Shown: piece by piece, positions 53,073-61,893 of the stretch
How the letters are laid out: every line of letters starts with the position of its first letter
Position numbering within the stretch: position 1 is the stretch's first letter
Source: an uncultured Synechococcaceae cyanobacterium
GTDB taxonomy: Bacteria; Cyanobacteriota; Cyanobacteriia; PCC-6307; Cyanobiaceae
Assembly (NCBI GenBank): GCA_902634405.1
Contig: CACPJY010000003.1
Span: 62,001-126,000 of the forward strand
DNA: 64,000 bases
Direction of reading: 5' to 3'
The notes under the pieces: model-generated
The model's database searches: none
What the model saw: only the letters and a program-made list of their open reading frames with translations
Told to the model about the DNA's origin: nothing
Translations under genes and position numbers: made by a program

Positions 53073-53387
53073 TTAGTCAAGATCTCCCCCACCATGTCCA
53101 CCTATACCCTGCTCAAACGGGTAGATCTGCTCATCGCCAAAAATATCTTGCATACTCATACCATTAATCAAGTTTTCACTCTCTTTGTTTGTATTCTCCT
53201 CAGGCAACTCAATCGCACTTTCAAGTATATTGCCTGAATTATTTTCTGAACGTGAAAGGGTTTCTTCTGGGGGTGTCCAGCCTTTAATCAGAGCATAAGA
53301 ACTATCCTCTCCTAAAAAGAGAATCGAGAGTGTGCACAGCAATGCTAGTACTGCCAAAGAGGTTGCTCTAAAAAATTTTTCCAACAT
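53073..53387 (-). CDS. exported acidic small protein
   Basis: A 104-residue protein with a signal peptide or anchor (FFRATSLAVLALLCTLSILF) and an acidic mature part rich in Asn/Glu. The end MQDIFGDEQIYPFEQGIGGH is similar to the end of the exported protein at 46772 (LLGPKEIFPFLP). Probably periplasmic or thylakoid lumenal. Function unknown. Confidence 0.6.
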   Translation of the reverse strand: MLEKFFRATSLAVLALLCTLSILFLGEDSSYALIKGWTPPEETLSRSENNSGNILESAIELPEENTNKESENLINGMSMQDIFGDEQIYPFEQGIGGHGGGDLD

Positions 53388-53645
53388 AACAAGAATTTTT
53401 AAGCCGCATTAATTTAAGCATCTCTTCGGTCCGCTAATTCGAAAACAAATTAATCCACGAAAGTTCTTGTTTTGGCGATTTCTACTTTTATAGCAAGAGG
53501 CAGGCTTTTAATAATGATGTAAGCTAAACAAAAGTCATTAGCTTCTAGTTGAGGCAAATGATTTGAAGCATATAAAACGAACCTTTTCTAATAATTGCTT
53601 AGGGTTTGGCCTTATTAAAAAGATATAAAGAGATTTCCTGTATGT

Positions 53646-54083
53646 TTATTCTTCTATTGAAGGCTTGATTTGACGACTTTGCTTCAAAAAACCACGTTGT
53701 TTCTTAGCGGCTATTCTGCGGTTACGTGATGCATAAGTTGGCCTGGTTTCTTTCCTTGATTGAAGAGGTGGTTTCAAGCCCTCTCTTAACAGCACTGCTA
53801 AACGAGCTAATGCCAATTTTCTATTTTGATATTGTGAACGGTTTTCAGATGCAACAACATTTAGGCAACCATCTATACACCGAGTCCCAAGTTTTTGAAG
53901 CAACCTCTGCTTAACAAAAGGGTCGATTACAGAGGAACTGTTTATATCGAATACAAGCTCAACCCGACTATCAGTTTTATTAACTCCTTGTCCACCAGGC
54001 CCTGATGATCTAGAAAACCTCCATTTGAGCTCCTGGCGAGGAATGACTAAGTGAGAATTGATAGTTAAGTTCATTGAAATCAA
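53646..54083 (-). CDS. arfB: ArfB/ICT1-type peptidyl-tRNA hydrolase (GGQ rescue factor)
   Basis: A 145-residue single-domain release factor with the catalytic GGQ: FSRSSGPGGQGVNKTDSRVE (~23-42), then a basic C-terminal tail KETRPTYASRNRRIAAKKQR of the kind that inserts into the empty mRNA channel. It releases peptides from stalled ribosomes lacking a stop codon. Length and the SSGPGGQ context fit ArfB (YaeJ) rather than full RF1/RF2. ATG start at MNLTINSHL is also possible. Confidence 0.92.
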   Translation of the reverse strand: MISMNLTINSHLVIPRQELKWRFSRSSGPGGQGVNKTDSRVELVFDINSSSVIDPFVKQRLLQKLGTRCIDGCLNVVASENRSQYQNRKLALARLAVLLREGLKPPLQSRKETRPTYASRNRRIAAKKQRGFLKQSRQIKPSIEE

Positions 54084-54154
54084 AAAACCAGGTCCAACTC
54101 CACCAATTAATTAATTACTTATTTCATCTTCCCAAGACTTTTTAATTTTAACTC

Positions 54155-54337
54155 CTACGCCGCACTATTACAGACAGCTAATGCAAGTGAATCTTTAGCT
54201 TGTTCACTCAACTGCCGAAAATCAGCCACTTCATTGATCCATGCAACAGTGTTCTCAAGACAGCAGTTCCAATAGGCAGCCTTTCTATAAAAAGGAATCA
54301 ACGCAATTGCTATATACAAAATTTCCAAAGCAGCCAA
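54155..54337 (-). CDS. 60-aa small protein, hydrophobic N-terminus
   Basis: MAALEILYIAIALIPFYRKA, then AYWNCCLENTVAWINEVADF, then the Ala-rich helix LSEQAKDSLALAVCNSAA. A membrane-associated N-terminus and helical C-terminus are likely; it carries three Cys. Pattern looks conserved-cyanobacterial, but no family named. Confidence 0.5.
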   Translation of the reverse strand: MAALEILYIAIALIPFYRKAAYWNCCLENTVAWINEVADFRQLSEQAKDSLALAVCNSAA

Positions 54338-54508
54338 TCCGAAAAAAGCCTTCTAAGGGGGTTCACCCATTACCCTACCCCCTGGGATGTCAAAAGGAAG
54401 CTTAACTTCTAATGTTACTAAAAGTTCCTGGGTAGCAGGTATATGCAGAAAGGCTAAAGGTAAAACAATATTTAGACCTATCCAAGCAACTCTCACTATT
54501 GCTACCCA

Positions 54509-54658
54509 TCACCCACTTTTTTTCAGAAGACTTTCTTTCTGCTTTTCATTAGTCATTTCAGACCTAAAAGGTTTGCGAAGAACATGTTGGCCAAAATCTA
54601 ATGAAATTGCTTTTTCGTGGATGATCTCTCTAATCCAGTTAAGAAGAAAGTTCAGCAT
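54509..54658 (-). CDS. 49-aa small protein
   Basis: Not in the track. MLNFLLNWIREIIHEKAISL, then DFGQHVLRKPFRSEMTNEKQ and a Lys-rich tail. An amphipathic helix with a basic end. It covers the same DNA as plus-strand ORFs in the track that look less natural. Unknown function. Confidence 0.5.
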   Translation of the reverse strand: MLNFLLNWIREIIHEKAISLDFGQHVLRKPFRSEMTNEKQKESLLKKSG

Positions 54659-54691
54659 TCCTTAGATTAATACTAACTAGGGAAGGTAAAA

Positions 54692-54853
54692 TCATTTCTC
54701 GACTCTGCCTTCGATTCGGTCTATATATTCCAATGATTGTTTAACGTAATCCATCCTCTTCTGAGTAGCTATTAGGGTTCTTGTTAATTCAAACCTTCGC
54801 ACTCGACGCCATAGGCGCATAAAAGATTTAGGGATGGGCTTGTTGAGGGGCAT
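54692..54853 (-). CDS. 53-aa basic helical protein
   Basis: Not in the track. It reads MPLNKPIPKSFMRLWRRVRR, then FELTRTLIATQKRMDYVKQS and LEYIDRIEGRVEK. Strongly basic first half, helical second half with a coiled-coil look. Ten bases from the next gene (54863), so likely in the same operon. Unknown function. Confidence 0.6.
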   Translation of the reverse strand: MPLNKPIPKSFMRLWRRVRRFELTRTLIATQKRMDYVKQSLEYIDRIEGRVEK

Positions 54854-54862
54854 CTTTGAAAA

Positions 54863-55000
54863 CTATTGCAAGAACGGTAGAAACTTCCCAAAAGACTCTG
54901 AGAATGACCCAACAACTGTAAGTGCTGCTCCAACTACAATAGCAACAATCGCTGTATCTACTAATAGATCTTTCCATCCATAAGAAGGTTTGTCAGCCAT
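54863..55000 (-). CDS. 45-aa small membrane protein
   Basis: The track ORF begins at 55096, but MADKPSYGWKDLLVDTAIVA from the ATG at 55000 gives a compact protein with one transmembrane helix (VDTAIVAIVVGAALTVVGSF) and ending SFGKFLPFLQ. The motif SYGWKDLLVDTAIVA looks conserved. Precedes the basic 53-aa gene on the same strand. Confidence 0.65.
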   Translation of the reverse strand: MADKPSYGWKDLLVDTAIVAIVVGAALTVVGSFSESFGKFLPFLQ

Positions 55001-55456
55001 TCGTTCTTTAAACTTGAGTTTGACCAGCCACCCTTTTCGTTCTAAGTCCGAAAGTAGATTGCCATGGTAGCAGATAAAAAATATAGGAATAGTCACTAAA
55101 TACTAAATATTTTTTTATTTAACAACACCTTATCCAATAAATTAAAGGACATTAATCTTGCAAGTTTGATTGATTAAACGATCCAAAATTGTTAATGTTT
55201 TATAGCTATTTAACACTGAATCCTAAAATTTTACAATTGATTCACACTATCTATTAAGAGAATACAAGTATATTCCATACTAAACATTTAGGAAATGTCC
55301 ATGTCATGAAGCTAAATAATTAAGGGAGTTAGTTTCTTTTTTATTGGCATATACAAAGGTGAGCTAAGTCTTACTAATTAAAGATCTGCAAATATTTTAC
55401 TTTATGGGCTTTATAGATTAAGTGAATTCAGTGAGGCTTATCCTATTTTGCATTAA
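55001..55456. other. intergenic, no gene seen
   Basis: AT-rich. Apart from the unlikely N-terminal extension of the gene at 54863, I find no ORF, terminator or RNA element. It may hold promoter signals for the 54.9 kb genes. Confidence 0.45.
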
Positions 55457-55786
55457 TCACCCCCACCCTTTCGAAGACTGAGATTCAACATAAGAGGCAA
55501 CTTCAGAAATTTCCGAAGGAGTTAATACATCCTTAAAAGAAGGCATTGGTCCAGCACCGTTAGTCACTTGAGCAACGATCGCCCCTTCATGGTCTGAGCT
55601 GTAGTTAGCTAAAAAACTTTTTAAATCAGCTTGAGAGAGAGTCCTTTCTGGGTTAACAAGATTTCCACCAGCAGCGTGACAAGCGGCACAATTTGCTGAA
55701 AAGACTCCAGCCCCGTCTGCCATTGCTATCTGTGGGGTGATAAGACCAATAGCCAAGGCAGCTATTGCAGCAAGCAGAAATCTCAT
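55457..55786 (-). CDS. petJ: cytochrome c6
   Basis: A soluble lumenal electron carrier between cytochrome b6f and PSI. From the ATG at 55786 (MRFLLAAIAALAIGLITPQI, AMADGAG) there is a Sec signal ending AMA, then FSANCAACHAAGGNLVNPER with the heme-binding CAACH and a distal Met in GAGPMPSFKDVLTPSEISEV, as in cytochrome c6. The Trp near the C-terminus (SQSSKGWG) also fits. The track start at 55816 adds 10 residues to the signal. Monocistronic. Confidence 0.93.
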   Translation of the reverse strand: MRFLLAAIAALAIGLITPQIAMADGAGVFSANCAACHAAGGNLVNPERTLSQADLKSFLANYSSDHEGAIVAQVTNGAGPMPSFKDVLTPSEISEVASYVESQSSKGWG

Positions 55787-56007
55787 CTCTAAGCAGAAGC
55801 GTATTAATGGTTCCATTCTGAAGTAGTTTTTGCGACTCCTATTAGATTTTGTTTATACAATCATATTTTGAAATTATATTCCTTAATGCTACGTGGAGGG
55901 CGTTGAAAGTCTTTAGATCTACTGAGGTCAAAATGGTTGACCCTTTTCATGCCACTATTGAGTATCGAGTAGACCTCTGATGGCCTAGCAAGAGGTACAA
56001 AGGAGTG

Positions 56008-57150
56008 CTAGCAATGTCTCTTAAAAAGATATTGAGCTTGACCCTTGCGATCTGAAGTAATGAATTGAGTCTTGAATCCATCGCCTTTAATATCAAAAGT
56101 TCTGCGCTTACAGTCAATAATCAATCTCCGTGCTCTAAACCAACCTTCTGGCTTAGATTGCCCCTGCAAAAGAAGTGAATTAACGCAATCTTCATTACTT
56201 CCTTGGGAACAATTAATAGCTCCTAGTACACCGGCAAAAAGATTGCCAGCAATTTGCCTACCCCTCTCAATTTCAAACCTATAAACATCAAAAGAAATAT
56301 GATGTTTATAGTCAGGGTTTTTAACAACTCTAGAAAAGGTCTCACGAGTATCTTGAAGCCATTCGCCAGCAAAACGCCCTACACCCATAGATTCATCATT
56401 AAACCCATTCATAAAAGCATGAAATCGATTTTTAGGGTTGTCATGCTTAGAGAGCAAATGGAAGTCACCAACACTAAAAAACATATTGGCTCCCTTTGTG
56501 AAACCTTCTAGAGGGATTAACTGCTTATATATTACATATGAAAAGTATTTACCCGCTTTCCAATCTGCCTCATTCTCCTCATTATCAAGGTACTTTTCTC
56601 TGCCAATATGATGATTCACATGATGTCCGAACTCATGAGAAAGAATGGCCAAGCTTAGGTAACTAATATTAAGACTTCTCCTATCGGTGAGACCACTTAT
56701 CAATGGGCGAACGTCAAGTGTTATTTCACTAGATTCAGGGCAGTAAATATTAGGAAGTTTAGAAATTCTTTTGCCTCCACATCCTCTAAGATATCCATCG
56801 TCAAGGCGGAGGGTTGGAGGAGGCAGATTCAATCCACGATTATTGGCATGCTCACTCCAAAATGCATGCATCAATTTCAAATGAAGCCTCAGAAATTCTT
56901 TATCAGCCTTATTGACTTCTGGTATACCATGATTACGCAACTCATTTATCAAGGTTTCATTAGAGTCATTTTCTACTAAGATTTTTGTATCTATTTTTGG
57001 ATACATTCGAGAGTAGTATAGATAACAAAAATTGTAGTCGTCTCCTTTTCTAGCCTTACATTTTTCGTGTGCTTTGGAATTAAAATCCTGAGCATTTATA
57101 GATCCGAGTCCCGCAACTAAAGATAGCAATAATAGCAAGCTCTTCTTCAT
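56008..57150 (-). CDS. secreted zinc metallopeptidase-like protein (HEFGHH)
   Basis: A 380-residue protein with a signal peptide (MKKSLLLLLSLVAGLGSINA) and a gluzincin-like motif LAILSHEFGHHVNHHIG (~170-186), followed by an acidic NEENEADWKAGKYFS segment about 20 residues later that provides the third ligand in HExxH...E(xx)D families. The upstream part has paired Cys (CARKGDDYNFC, CGGKRISKLPNIYCPE) that may form disulfides. Substrate unknown; the form is reminiscent of YpfJ/neutral zinc metallopeptidases. Confidence 0.72.
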   Translation of the reverse strand: MKKSLLLLLSLVAGLGSINAQDFNSKAHEKCKARKGDDYNFCYLYYSRMYPKIDTKILVENDSNETLINELRNHGIPEVNKADKEFLRLHLKLMHAFWSEHANNRGLNLPPPTLRLDDGYLRGCGGKRISKLPNIYCPESSEITLDVRPLISGLTDRRSLNISYLSLAILSHEFGHHVNHHIGREKYLDNEENEADWKAGKYFSYVIYKQLIPLEGFTKGANMFFSVGDFHLLSKHDNPKNRFHAFMNGFNDESMGVGRFAGEWLQDTRETFSRVVKNPDYKHHISFDVYRFEIERGRQIAGNLFAGVLGAINCSQGSNEDCVNSLLLQGQSKPEGWFRARRLIIDCKRRTFDIKGDGFKTQFITSDRKGQAQYLFKRHC

Positions 57151-57397
57151 GGTTGGAAAGTATGTTCAAATCTAGTAGAAGAATCATTCATGATGATTTT
57201 TGGAATTGGTTGTGGATCTTCTGGGGGTATTTCTAAGAAAAGTTAAATAATTTATAGAATATTTCTCAACAAACTATTTAGCCTCCTGGCTTTTATAGTG
57301 ATATCAACTGATTGCACTTGAGGCAACAAAATCTTAAAGAGTTTGTTAATTAGAAAGGGAAGTTTGATCTTGCATCTTTCATGGTAAACCAAGCTAC

Positions 57398-57973
57398 TTA
57401 AGCAAGGCTCTTTGAGATTACAGCATTTAAGAAAGCTTCATTTAATCTTTCAAGAGGATTTTGGGTCCAATCATTTAAAGCACTTCTCATTGCACAGGAT
57501 CCATGTCGATAGGCCTTTGTCATCTCTAAACCAGTTAGCACATGGGTACCCATTAAGATTTGATAGACCAGCTCAGGATTGCTATATGGATGCTTCTTAA
57601 GGTGGAAAGATACTTCTTGCAAAGCCTGTTGGAGAGTAAGTTTCTTCTTTTTCATATGCGCTTCAAACTCTAATCTGGCGACCTCTGCATAGGCCTTTGC
57701 ACCCTCATCAGAAAAAATTGAACCTATCTGCTTTTCCTTGCCAGGATTCGGAGATACCGACTTAAGATTCCATAAGTGGTCGCCCAAAATGCTTTCTACT
57801 TTTGCAAGCCTTGTTTCAAGCAATTCGTTCGGTTCTTCACTAGGTACAGCCTTTAAAAGGTCAGTAACAAAATCAGTAAGTGTTTTCCCTTCCTTAATTG
57901 CTTGAGACTTTAGTTTTAAAAGCAATTCTGGATCAATATTAATATTAAGCTGGGATCTCTTTCGTGCCATCAT
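57398..57973 (-). CDS. ribbon-helix-helix protein with C-terminal alpha domain (paralogue of 32358)
   Basis: The N-terminus RSQLNINIDPELLLKLKSQA and IKEGKTLTDFVTDLLKAV is a textbook Arc/CopG ribbon-helix-helix pattern (polar strand, two helices). After a linker, the C-terminal domain IFSDEGAKAYAEVARLEFEA, QQALQEVSFHLKKHPYSNPE and AMRSALNDWTQNPLERLNEA aligns with that of the gene at 32358. Likely a dimeric DNA-binding regulator with a family-specific effector domain. Target unknown. Confidence 0.72.
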   Translation of the reverse strand: MMARKRSQLNINIDPELLLKLKSQAIKEGKTLTDFVTDLLKAVPSEEPNELLETRLAKVESILGDHLWNLKSVSPNPGKEKQIGSIFSDEGAKAYAEVARLEFEAHMKKKKLTLQQALQEVSFHLKKHPYSNPELVYQILMGTHVLTGLEMTKAYRHGSCAMRSALNDWTQNPLERLNEAFLNAVISKSLA

Positions 57974-58300
57974 CTTACTTCATTATAACCAGTCTATCAC
58001 AGTACCTTAGACGACAAGCAAGGTCTAATCTATGATCTAGATCGACTAGAAATCCGTTCGCTTATTGGCCAGGCTACGCTCCCCATAAGGGTAAGAATCG
58101 AAGATAATTGCTTAAAGCATGAGAGATTTGGTTCTTAAATATTGTATTAGTAAGTAATATTAAAAGGTTAAAGTAAAATATTTTATCGATATTTCTCTAC
58201 AAACTTATAAAACATAAGCTTGGTTTAAGTGTATAGATTCCTTGACAATCAAACTTCTGAAATCTTATTGGTGATTAAAATTATTAAGGTTTTTTTTGGA

Positions 58301-58585
58301 ATGACGCTCGAAACCACCATTTTTGATTTCAAACTCAGCAAAAGTTTTAAAGAGTGGGCTGCTGTTTATGACAGCGAAAAAAACAAAGCGATGTTGCAAG
58401 CTGGCGGAATCACCTCTCTCTATAGAGGAATAAATAAACAAGACTCTTCAAGGGCAATAGTTATCTTCCAAGCAGAAGAAGGAATTGCTATGGGCATGTG
58501 GAAAGACCCAGAGGCAAAAGCAATGATCGAATCTAGTGGTCATATTTATGAACAAACCACCATCACTCAATGGACTCATGGTTAG
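58301..58585 (+). CDS. DUF3764 family protein
   Basis: From the ATG at 58301 the 94-residue product reads MTLETTIFDFKLSKSFKEWA, then AGGITSLYRGINKQDSSRAI, then IAMGMWKDPEAKAMIESSGH, the pattern of DUF3764, a small ferredoxin-like-fold family of marine bacteria. The track start at 58229 adds 24 hydrophobic residues not expected in the family. Same strand as, and similar in fold to, the ABM-like gene at 58721. Unknown role. Confidence 0.72.
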   Translation: MTLETTIFDFKLSKSFKEWAAVYDSEKNKAMLQAGGITSLYRGINKQDSSRAIVIFQAEEGIAMGMWKDPEAKAMIESSGHIYEQTTITQWTHG

Positions 58586-58720
58586 TTCAGAAGTTCTCAG
58601 AATATTTGACTTATTGATAGAGGCTTCGACACCTATTAGGAGGTGACGTGTCAGGGGATGATAAGCAAGAAAGCCTTGTCTAGAAAAGCATGATCTAATT
58701 CTATGAGTTGATTTTTAAAA

Positions 58721-59014
58721 ATGTCCAAAGCCACCTTCATGAATGTTGTTCGCTACCAACTCAAGCCCGCGTTTGTAGATGACTACTTCGAGAAGTTGGC
58801 TCAATTCAACACCGAAGGTCTTATCGCTAAATACGTTGCGAGAACGGGCTCAAATGATTATTGCTTTGTTGGACTTTGGGAGAGTGAAGAAGCCATAGCG
58901 TCGGCAAGGCCAAAAATGCTCGCACATCTTGATGAGGTGAGAGGTTTTATGGAAGAGTTGTCTCCAGAACTAGGAGTTACTGATCCAGTTTCGGGACCGC
59001 TTGTCACAAGCTGA
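58721..59014 (+). CDS. ABM-like dimeric alpha/beta-barrel protein
   Basis: A 97-residue protein with the ABM/dimeric alpha-beta barrel pattern: MNVVRYQLKPAFVDDYFEKL, a RTGSNDYCFVGLWESEEAIA strand-helix, and RPKMLAHLDEVRGFMEELSP. Families of this fold include small monooxygenases and stress-related proteins, but the catalytic residues are not fixed, so the activity cannot be given. ATG start. Confidence 0.65.
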   Translation: MSKATFMNVVRYQLKPAFVDDYFEKLAQFNTEGLIAKYVARTGSNDYCFVGLWESEEAIASARPKMLAHLDEVRGFMEELSPELGVTDPVSGPLVTS

Positions 59015-59331
59015 GTTAACTTAATCAGGCAAACCTTGTCTTGGCATGAGGGTGTTCTTGTTTATAAAAATATTATTTTCGCCTGTTTTGGATGAGCTAA
59101 TAGAAAGCCATTAAACATCTTTCATTGTGGGGCGCCCGAGAATTGGCTGTCGTGCTTTTTGTCATGAGCTATTTCCATAACTCCAACAATGAAATAACAG
59201 GTTGACATAACCACCAATCAGAAGTAGAACAGGTGTACTACAGAAAGGCTCATGGCATCATCTGCTTCCCCGTATGCGGTTTTTAAAGCTGAAGACTGGA
59301 TGCATCCAGCAGCCCCCATTGGGATAGGTCA

Positions 59332-59613
59332 ATGCGTAAGAATCAGACCAAAAAAGCGTTACTCCCAAAATCCTTCAATCCAACTGAAGGATGGGAACCT
59401 CTCAAGCAGGGACTACTTAAAGAATCACGTTCAGCTTGCGTTTGCATGACATGCCAACACTTCAACTATTCCTGTGATAAGCATTGTCGAACCATTCTCA
59501 CCTGCAACATTCAAGAAAAACTAATCCCAAATGGAAAGCACCTCACCTCGAAATGTGCCCTTTGGCAGCAGCGACAAGAGAAAGAGATTGGATGGTGTCC
59601 CGAGGCTGCATGA
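59332..59613 (+). CDS. Cys-rich small protein, possible metal binder
   Basis: A 93-residue basic protein: SRSACVCMTCQHFNYSCDKH, then CRTILTCNIQEKLIPNGKHL, then a C-terminal SKCALWQQRQEKEIGWCPEA. Nine Cys with several His in CxC, CxxC and CxxxC spacings suggest a zinc or Fe-S site. The overlapping track ORF at 59252 reads a different frame with poorer composition. Looks like a conserved picocyanobacterial protein; function unknown. Confidence 0.65.
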   Translation: MRKNQTKKALLPKSFNPTEGWEPLKQGLLKESRSACVCMTCQHFNYSCDKHCRTILTCNIQEKLIPNGKHLTSKCALWQQRQEKEIGWCPEAA

Positions 59614-59914
59614 TTTCCTTTGAGCCATCTGAACTTAAGGTTCATTACAGAGAGCCCGTATAAACCTGATCTTCTAATACTTGCGGGCTAAGAGTCCATA
59701 AGTATTCTTTGCAGAAGAAGGCTACCTATCTAATTTGTACTTAGAAGCGCATTTAGCTTATTCAATACTCATCCAATCCTTTGATGAGGAAAAATATCAT
59801 TAATATAAAGCTTAAGCACAGTTCAATCTTTTCCTGATCAAAGTTTTTTATTCACAAATACTTATAAGCTTAAAGCATTACTTTCTTTATTAAGATATTT
59901 CTTTACCTGGCTTT
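59614..59914. other. intergenic, no gene seen
   Basis: AT-rich with no ORF, terminator or RNA element that I can support, at the convergent end of two small genes. Confidence 0.45.
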
Positions 59915-60112
59915 TTATCGTCTAATTTTTTCAAAATACTTATAAGCGTAATAAATTCCCAAAATTATTAGGAGAGTGAACGCATAGCGATTCAAAAAGA
60001 TATAAATGCCATATACAAATAAAGGAATCAAGCAAAATCGTTTAAAGTTCAACCTGTCATTGGGAGACATATGCCTCCAATCGAGATCTTTCCATTGAAA
60101 AATTTTTTTCAT
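59915..60112 (-). CDS. 65-aa small membrane protein
   Basis: A basic, aromatic N-terminus (MKKIFQWKDLDWRHMSPNDR) is followed by two closely spaced hydrophobic segments (FCLIPLFVYGIYIFLN and AFTLLIILGIYYAYKYF) and a basic end KIRR. Probably a helical hairpin in the membrane. ATG start, no clear Shine-Dalgarno. Unknown function. Confidence 0.55.
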   Translation of the reverse strand: MKKIFQWKDLDWRHMSPNDRLNFKRFCLIPLFVYGIYIFLNRYAFTLLIILGIYYAYKYFEKIRR

Positions 60113-60605
60113 TCCTTACGTTTGAATACATATCCCATTCAACACCATCATGTTCTGTTGAGCTAGAAAGGAAAAACAGAACGAGCCACTTACCAATTAC
60201 CTATCTATCCAAACCTCTAACATCCGAGGTGTTTAGAGCTAAAGACACATGTTTTAGCTTTCTTCTCATTAGGTTCTAGAGCTCACAAATCTTCTTGGGA
60301 CTGTTTTTGTCGCTCGAAGAAGTTTTGATAGGAGCTGTATAAATCTCCCTTAGAAGAAGAAAGATTATGCAAAAAGAATCTGGAATAGATTGGAGTGTAA
60401 GGTTTTTGTTCTAAAGCTATATTATTTTGGCCTAAGCCTCAGGCTAGAGTGATACTAGGGTTGGAAAAACTTAATTAGTAAAACATTAACCACCTGGACC
60501 AAAAAGCTAATTCAACTAATTTAGGTAAGTACAATTGCCTGCGTAAAAACCCTATATGCAATTAAGAGCGATATGCTAGAAAAGGGTTAATCAAATAGGA
60601 GAGTC
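60113..60605. other. intergenic, no convincing gene
   Basis: About 490 bases with stops in every frame. There is no strong hairpin and no tRNA. The last bases carry an AGGAG ribosome binding site for the gene at 60606. Confidence 0.45.
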
Positions 60606-60770
60606 ATGAAACTAAAAACTCCATTTTCTGTCATTTCTAATCCCATTAGAGATATTGATTATATGCATGATTTCTCTTATGAATTACCTAAAGAAAAATC
60701 CCATGAGTTTTGGGAGCAAGAATGCAAGCTTAACCCCACAAAATCCACTTGTAAGCTCTACGAAGTGTAA
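60606..60770 (+). CDS. 54-aa small protein upstream of the OsmC gene
   Basis: Not in the track. ATG with AGGAG six bases upstream: MKLKTPFSVISNPIRDIDYM, then HDFSYELPKEKSHEFWEQEC and KLNPTKSTCKLYEV. Soluble, with two Cys near the C-terminus. Its stop codon overlaps the region where the OsmC-type ORF must begin, so the two are likely translationally linked. Unknown function. Confidence 0.6.
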   Translation: MKLKTPFSVISNPIRDIDYMHDFSYELPKEKSHEFWEQECKLNPTKSTCKLYEV

Positions 60771-60775
60771 CTAAG

Positions 60776-61711
60776 ATTATTTGTCGTTATTTAGGGGACT
60801 TACACACAGAGGCTGAGCATAAGAGCTCAGGGAAAATACTAAAAACAGATGCGCCAATTGACCACGCAGGTAAGGGAGAGAATTTCTCACCTACAGACTT
60901 AGTCGCAACAGCTTTAGGATCTTGCTTCCTTACAGTGATGGGTATCACCGCAAAAGAACAAGAGTGGAAGCTAGGGGAAACAACAATCGAAATTGATAAA
61001 AAGATGACTAGCAGAGGGCCTAGGAAGATTGAATTATTATCACTTCAAATAAAGATGCCTCCTGACTTAAAAGCCGATCAATTAAAGACCCTTAAGGAAG
61101 CCACGAATACTTGCCCTGTTTTGAGGAGTATAAATGGCTCAATAAAAATCAAAGTCAATTGGAGTCAACAAAGGAAGAAAAAAAAGACCTGCTTGAATTT
61201 TCTTCCAATTAATGCCTTTAGAGAAACTCCTCAAGTCACATTCTTTGATGCTGGAGTAAAGGGGGCAAATTGTTCTGACGTAGTAATTCATCATGGAAAC
61301 GCACTTTCACCACCTAATGACGATAACTTTGAGCAGTATTACGTGCATCGACATCAAATTGACCACAATTTGGTCTTAGAAGGGGGACGTACTTTTACCT
61401 TACTCAATCCTGCATGGGACGAACCACATCACGTGATTTACATGAACCCAAAAATGGGTGCTCTTGAGATACCTAGAGGTACTTTTCACAGATCCGTTTC
61501 AGGTAAGAAAGGGAGCATAGTGCTGAATCAAGCAATAAGAGATATCGAATTCGATCCAAGCAATGAATTTGAACCTGTTAGCTTGCGTGATAGAGAAGAT
61601 TTACGTCAAGCAAAAACATCCACTCCCGTTTATTGGATTTGGCATAAGGGAAAAATCAAAAGGCTGACGATAAGAAGAACTTCTAGAACCAAGAAAATAG
61701 TCGAGATTTAA
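60776..61711 (+). CDS. OsmC-cupin fusion protein with unclear start
   Basis: The track ORF begins at 60935 (MMGITAKEQEW), but the same frame is open back to 60755 and encodes the missing first part of an OsmC domain: RYLGDLHTEAEHKSSGKILK, PTDLVATALGSCFLTVMGIT. No ATG, GTG or TTG lies upstream of GTG 60935; ATT codons at 60776/60779 or a coupled restart are possible. The OsmC Cys pair is present (ALGSCF and NTCPVL). The second domain (~residues 190-260 from my start) reads QYYVHRHQIDHNLVLEGGRT, IYMNPKMGALEIPRGTFHRS and looks like a cupin barrel. OsmC proteins reduce organic peroxides. The fusion is unusual. Confidence 0.72.
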   Translation: MICRYLGDLHTEAEHKSSGKILKTDAPIDHAGKGENFSPTDLVATALGSCFLTVMGITAKEQEWKLGETTIEIDKKMTSRGPRKIELLSLQIKMPPDLKADQLKTLKEATNTCPVLRSINGSIKIKVNWSQQRKKKKTCLNFLPINAFRETPQVTFFDAGVKGANCSDVVIHHGNALSPPNDDNFEQYYVHRHQIDHNLVLEGGRTFTLLNPAWDEPHHVIYMNPKMGALEIPRGTFHRSVSGKKGSIVLNQAIRDIEFDPSNEFEPVSLRDREDLRQAKTSTPVYWIWHKGKIKRLTIRRTSRTKKIVEI

Positions 61712-61893
61712 TCACTGAAAAAATTTGAATTAAAAAGTTCTTAACCTACAAAAGAATAGAATAGGATTTACTAATTACTTCAATAGTTGTAGAAAATCAG
61801 TCAGGGTGAAAAATAGTTGAGGGAAATATCTCGCTGCCTAGTCCTGGAGCAATAGAAAGAGTCAATTAGTTGCATAAAATACATAGTAATCAA

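Noticed and set aside
58020-58140. Open stretch reading LDRLEIRSLIGQATLPIRVRI
   Set aside because: No start codon in frame before a stop; at best a short remnant.
59252-59449. 65-aa ORF overlapping the Cys-rich gene in another frame
   Set aside because: Only the 59332 frame has the conserved-looking Cys pattern; the other ends without features.
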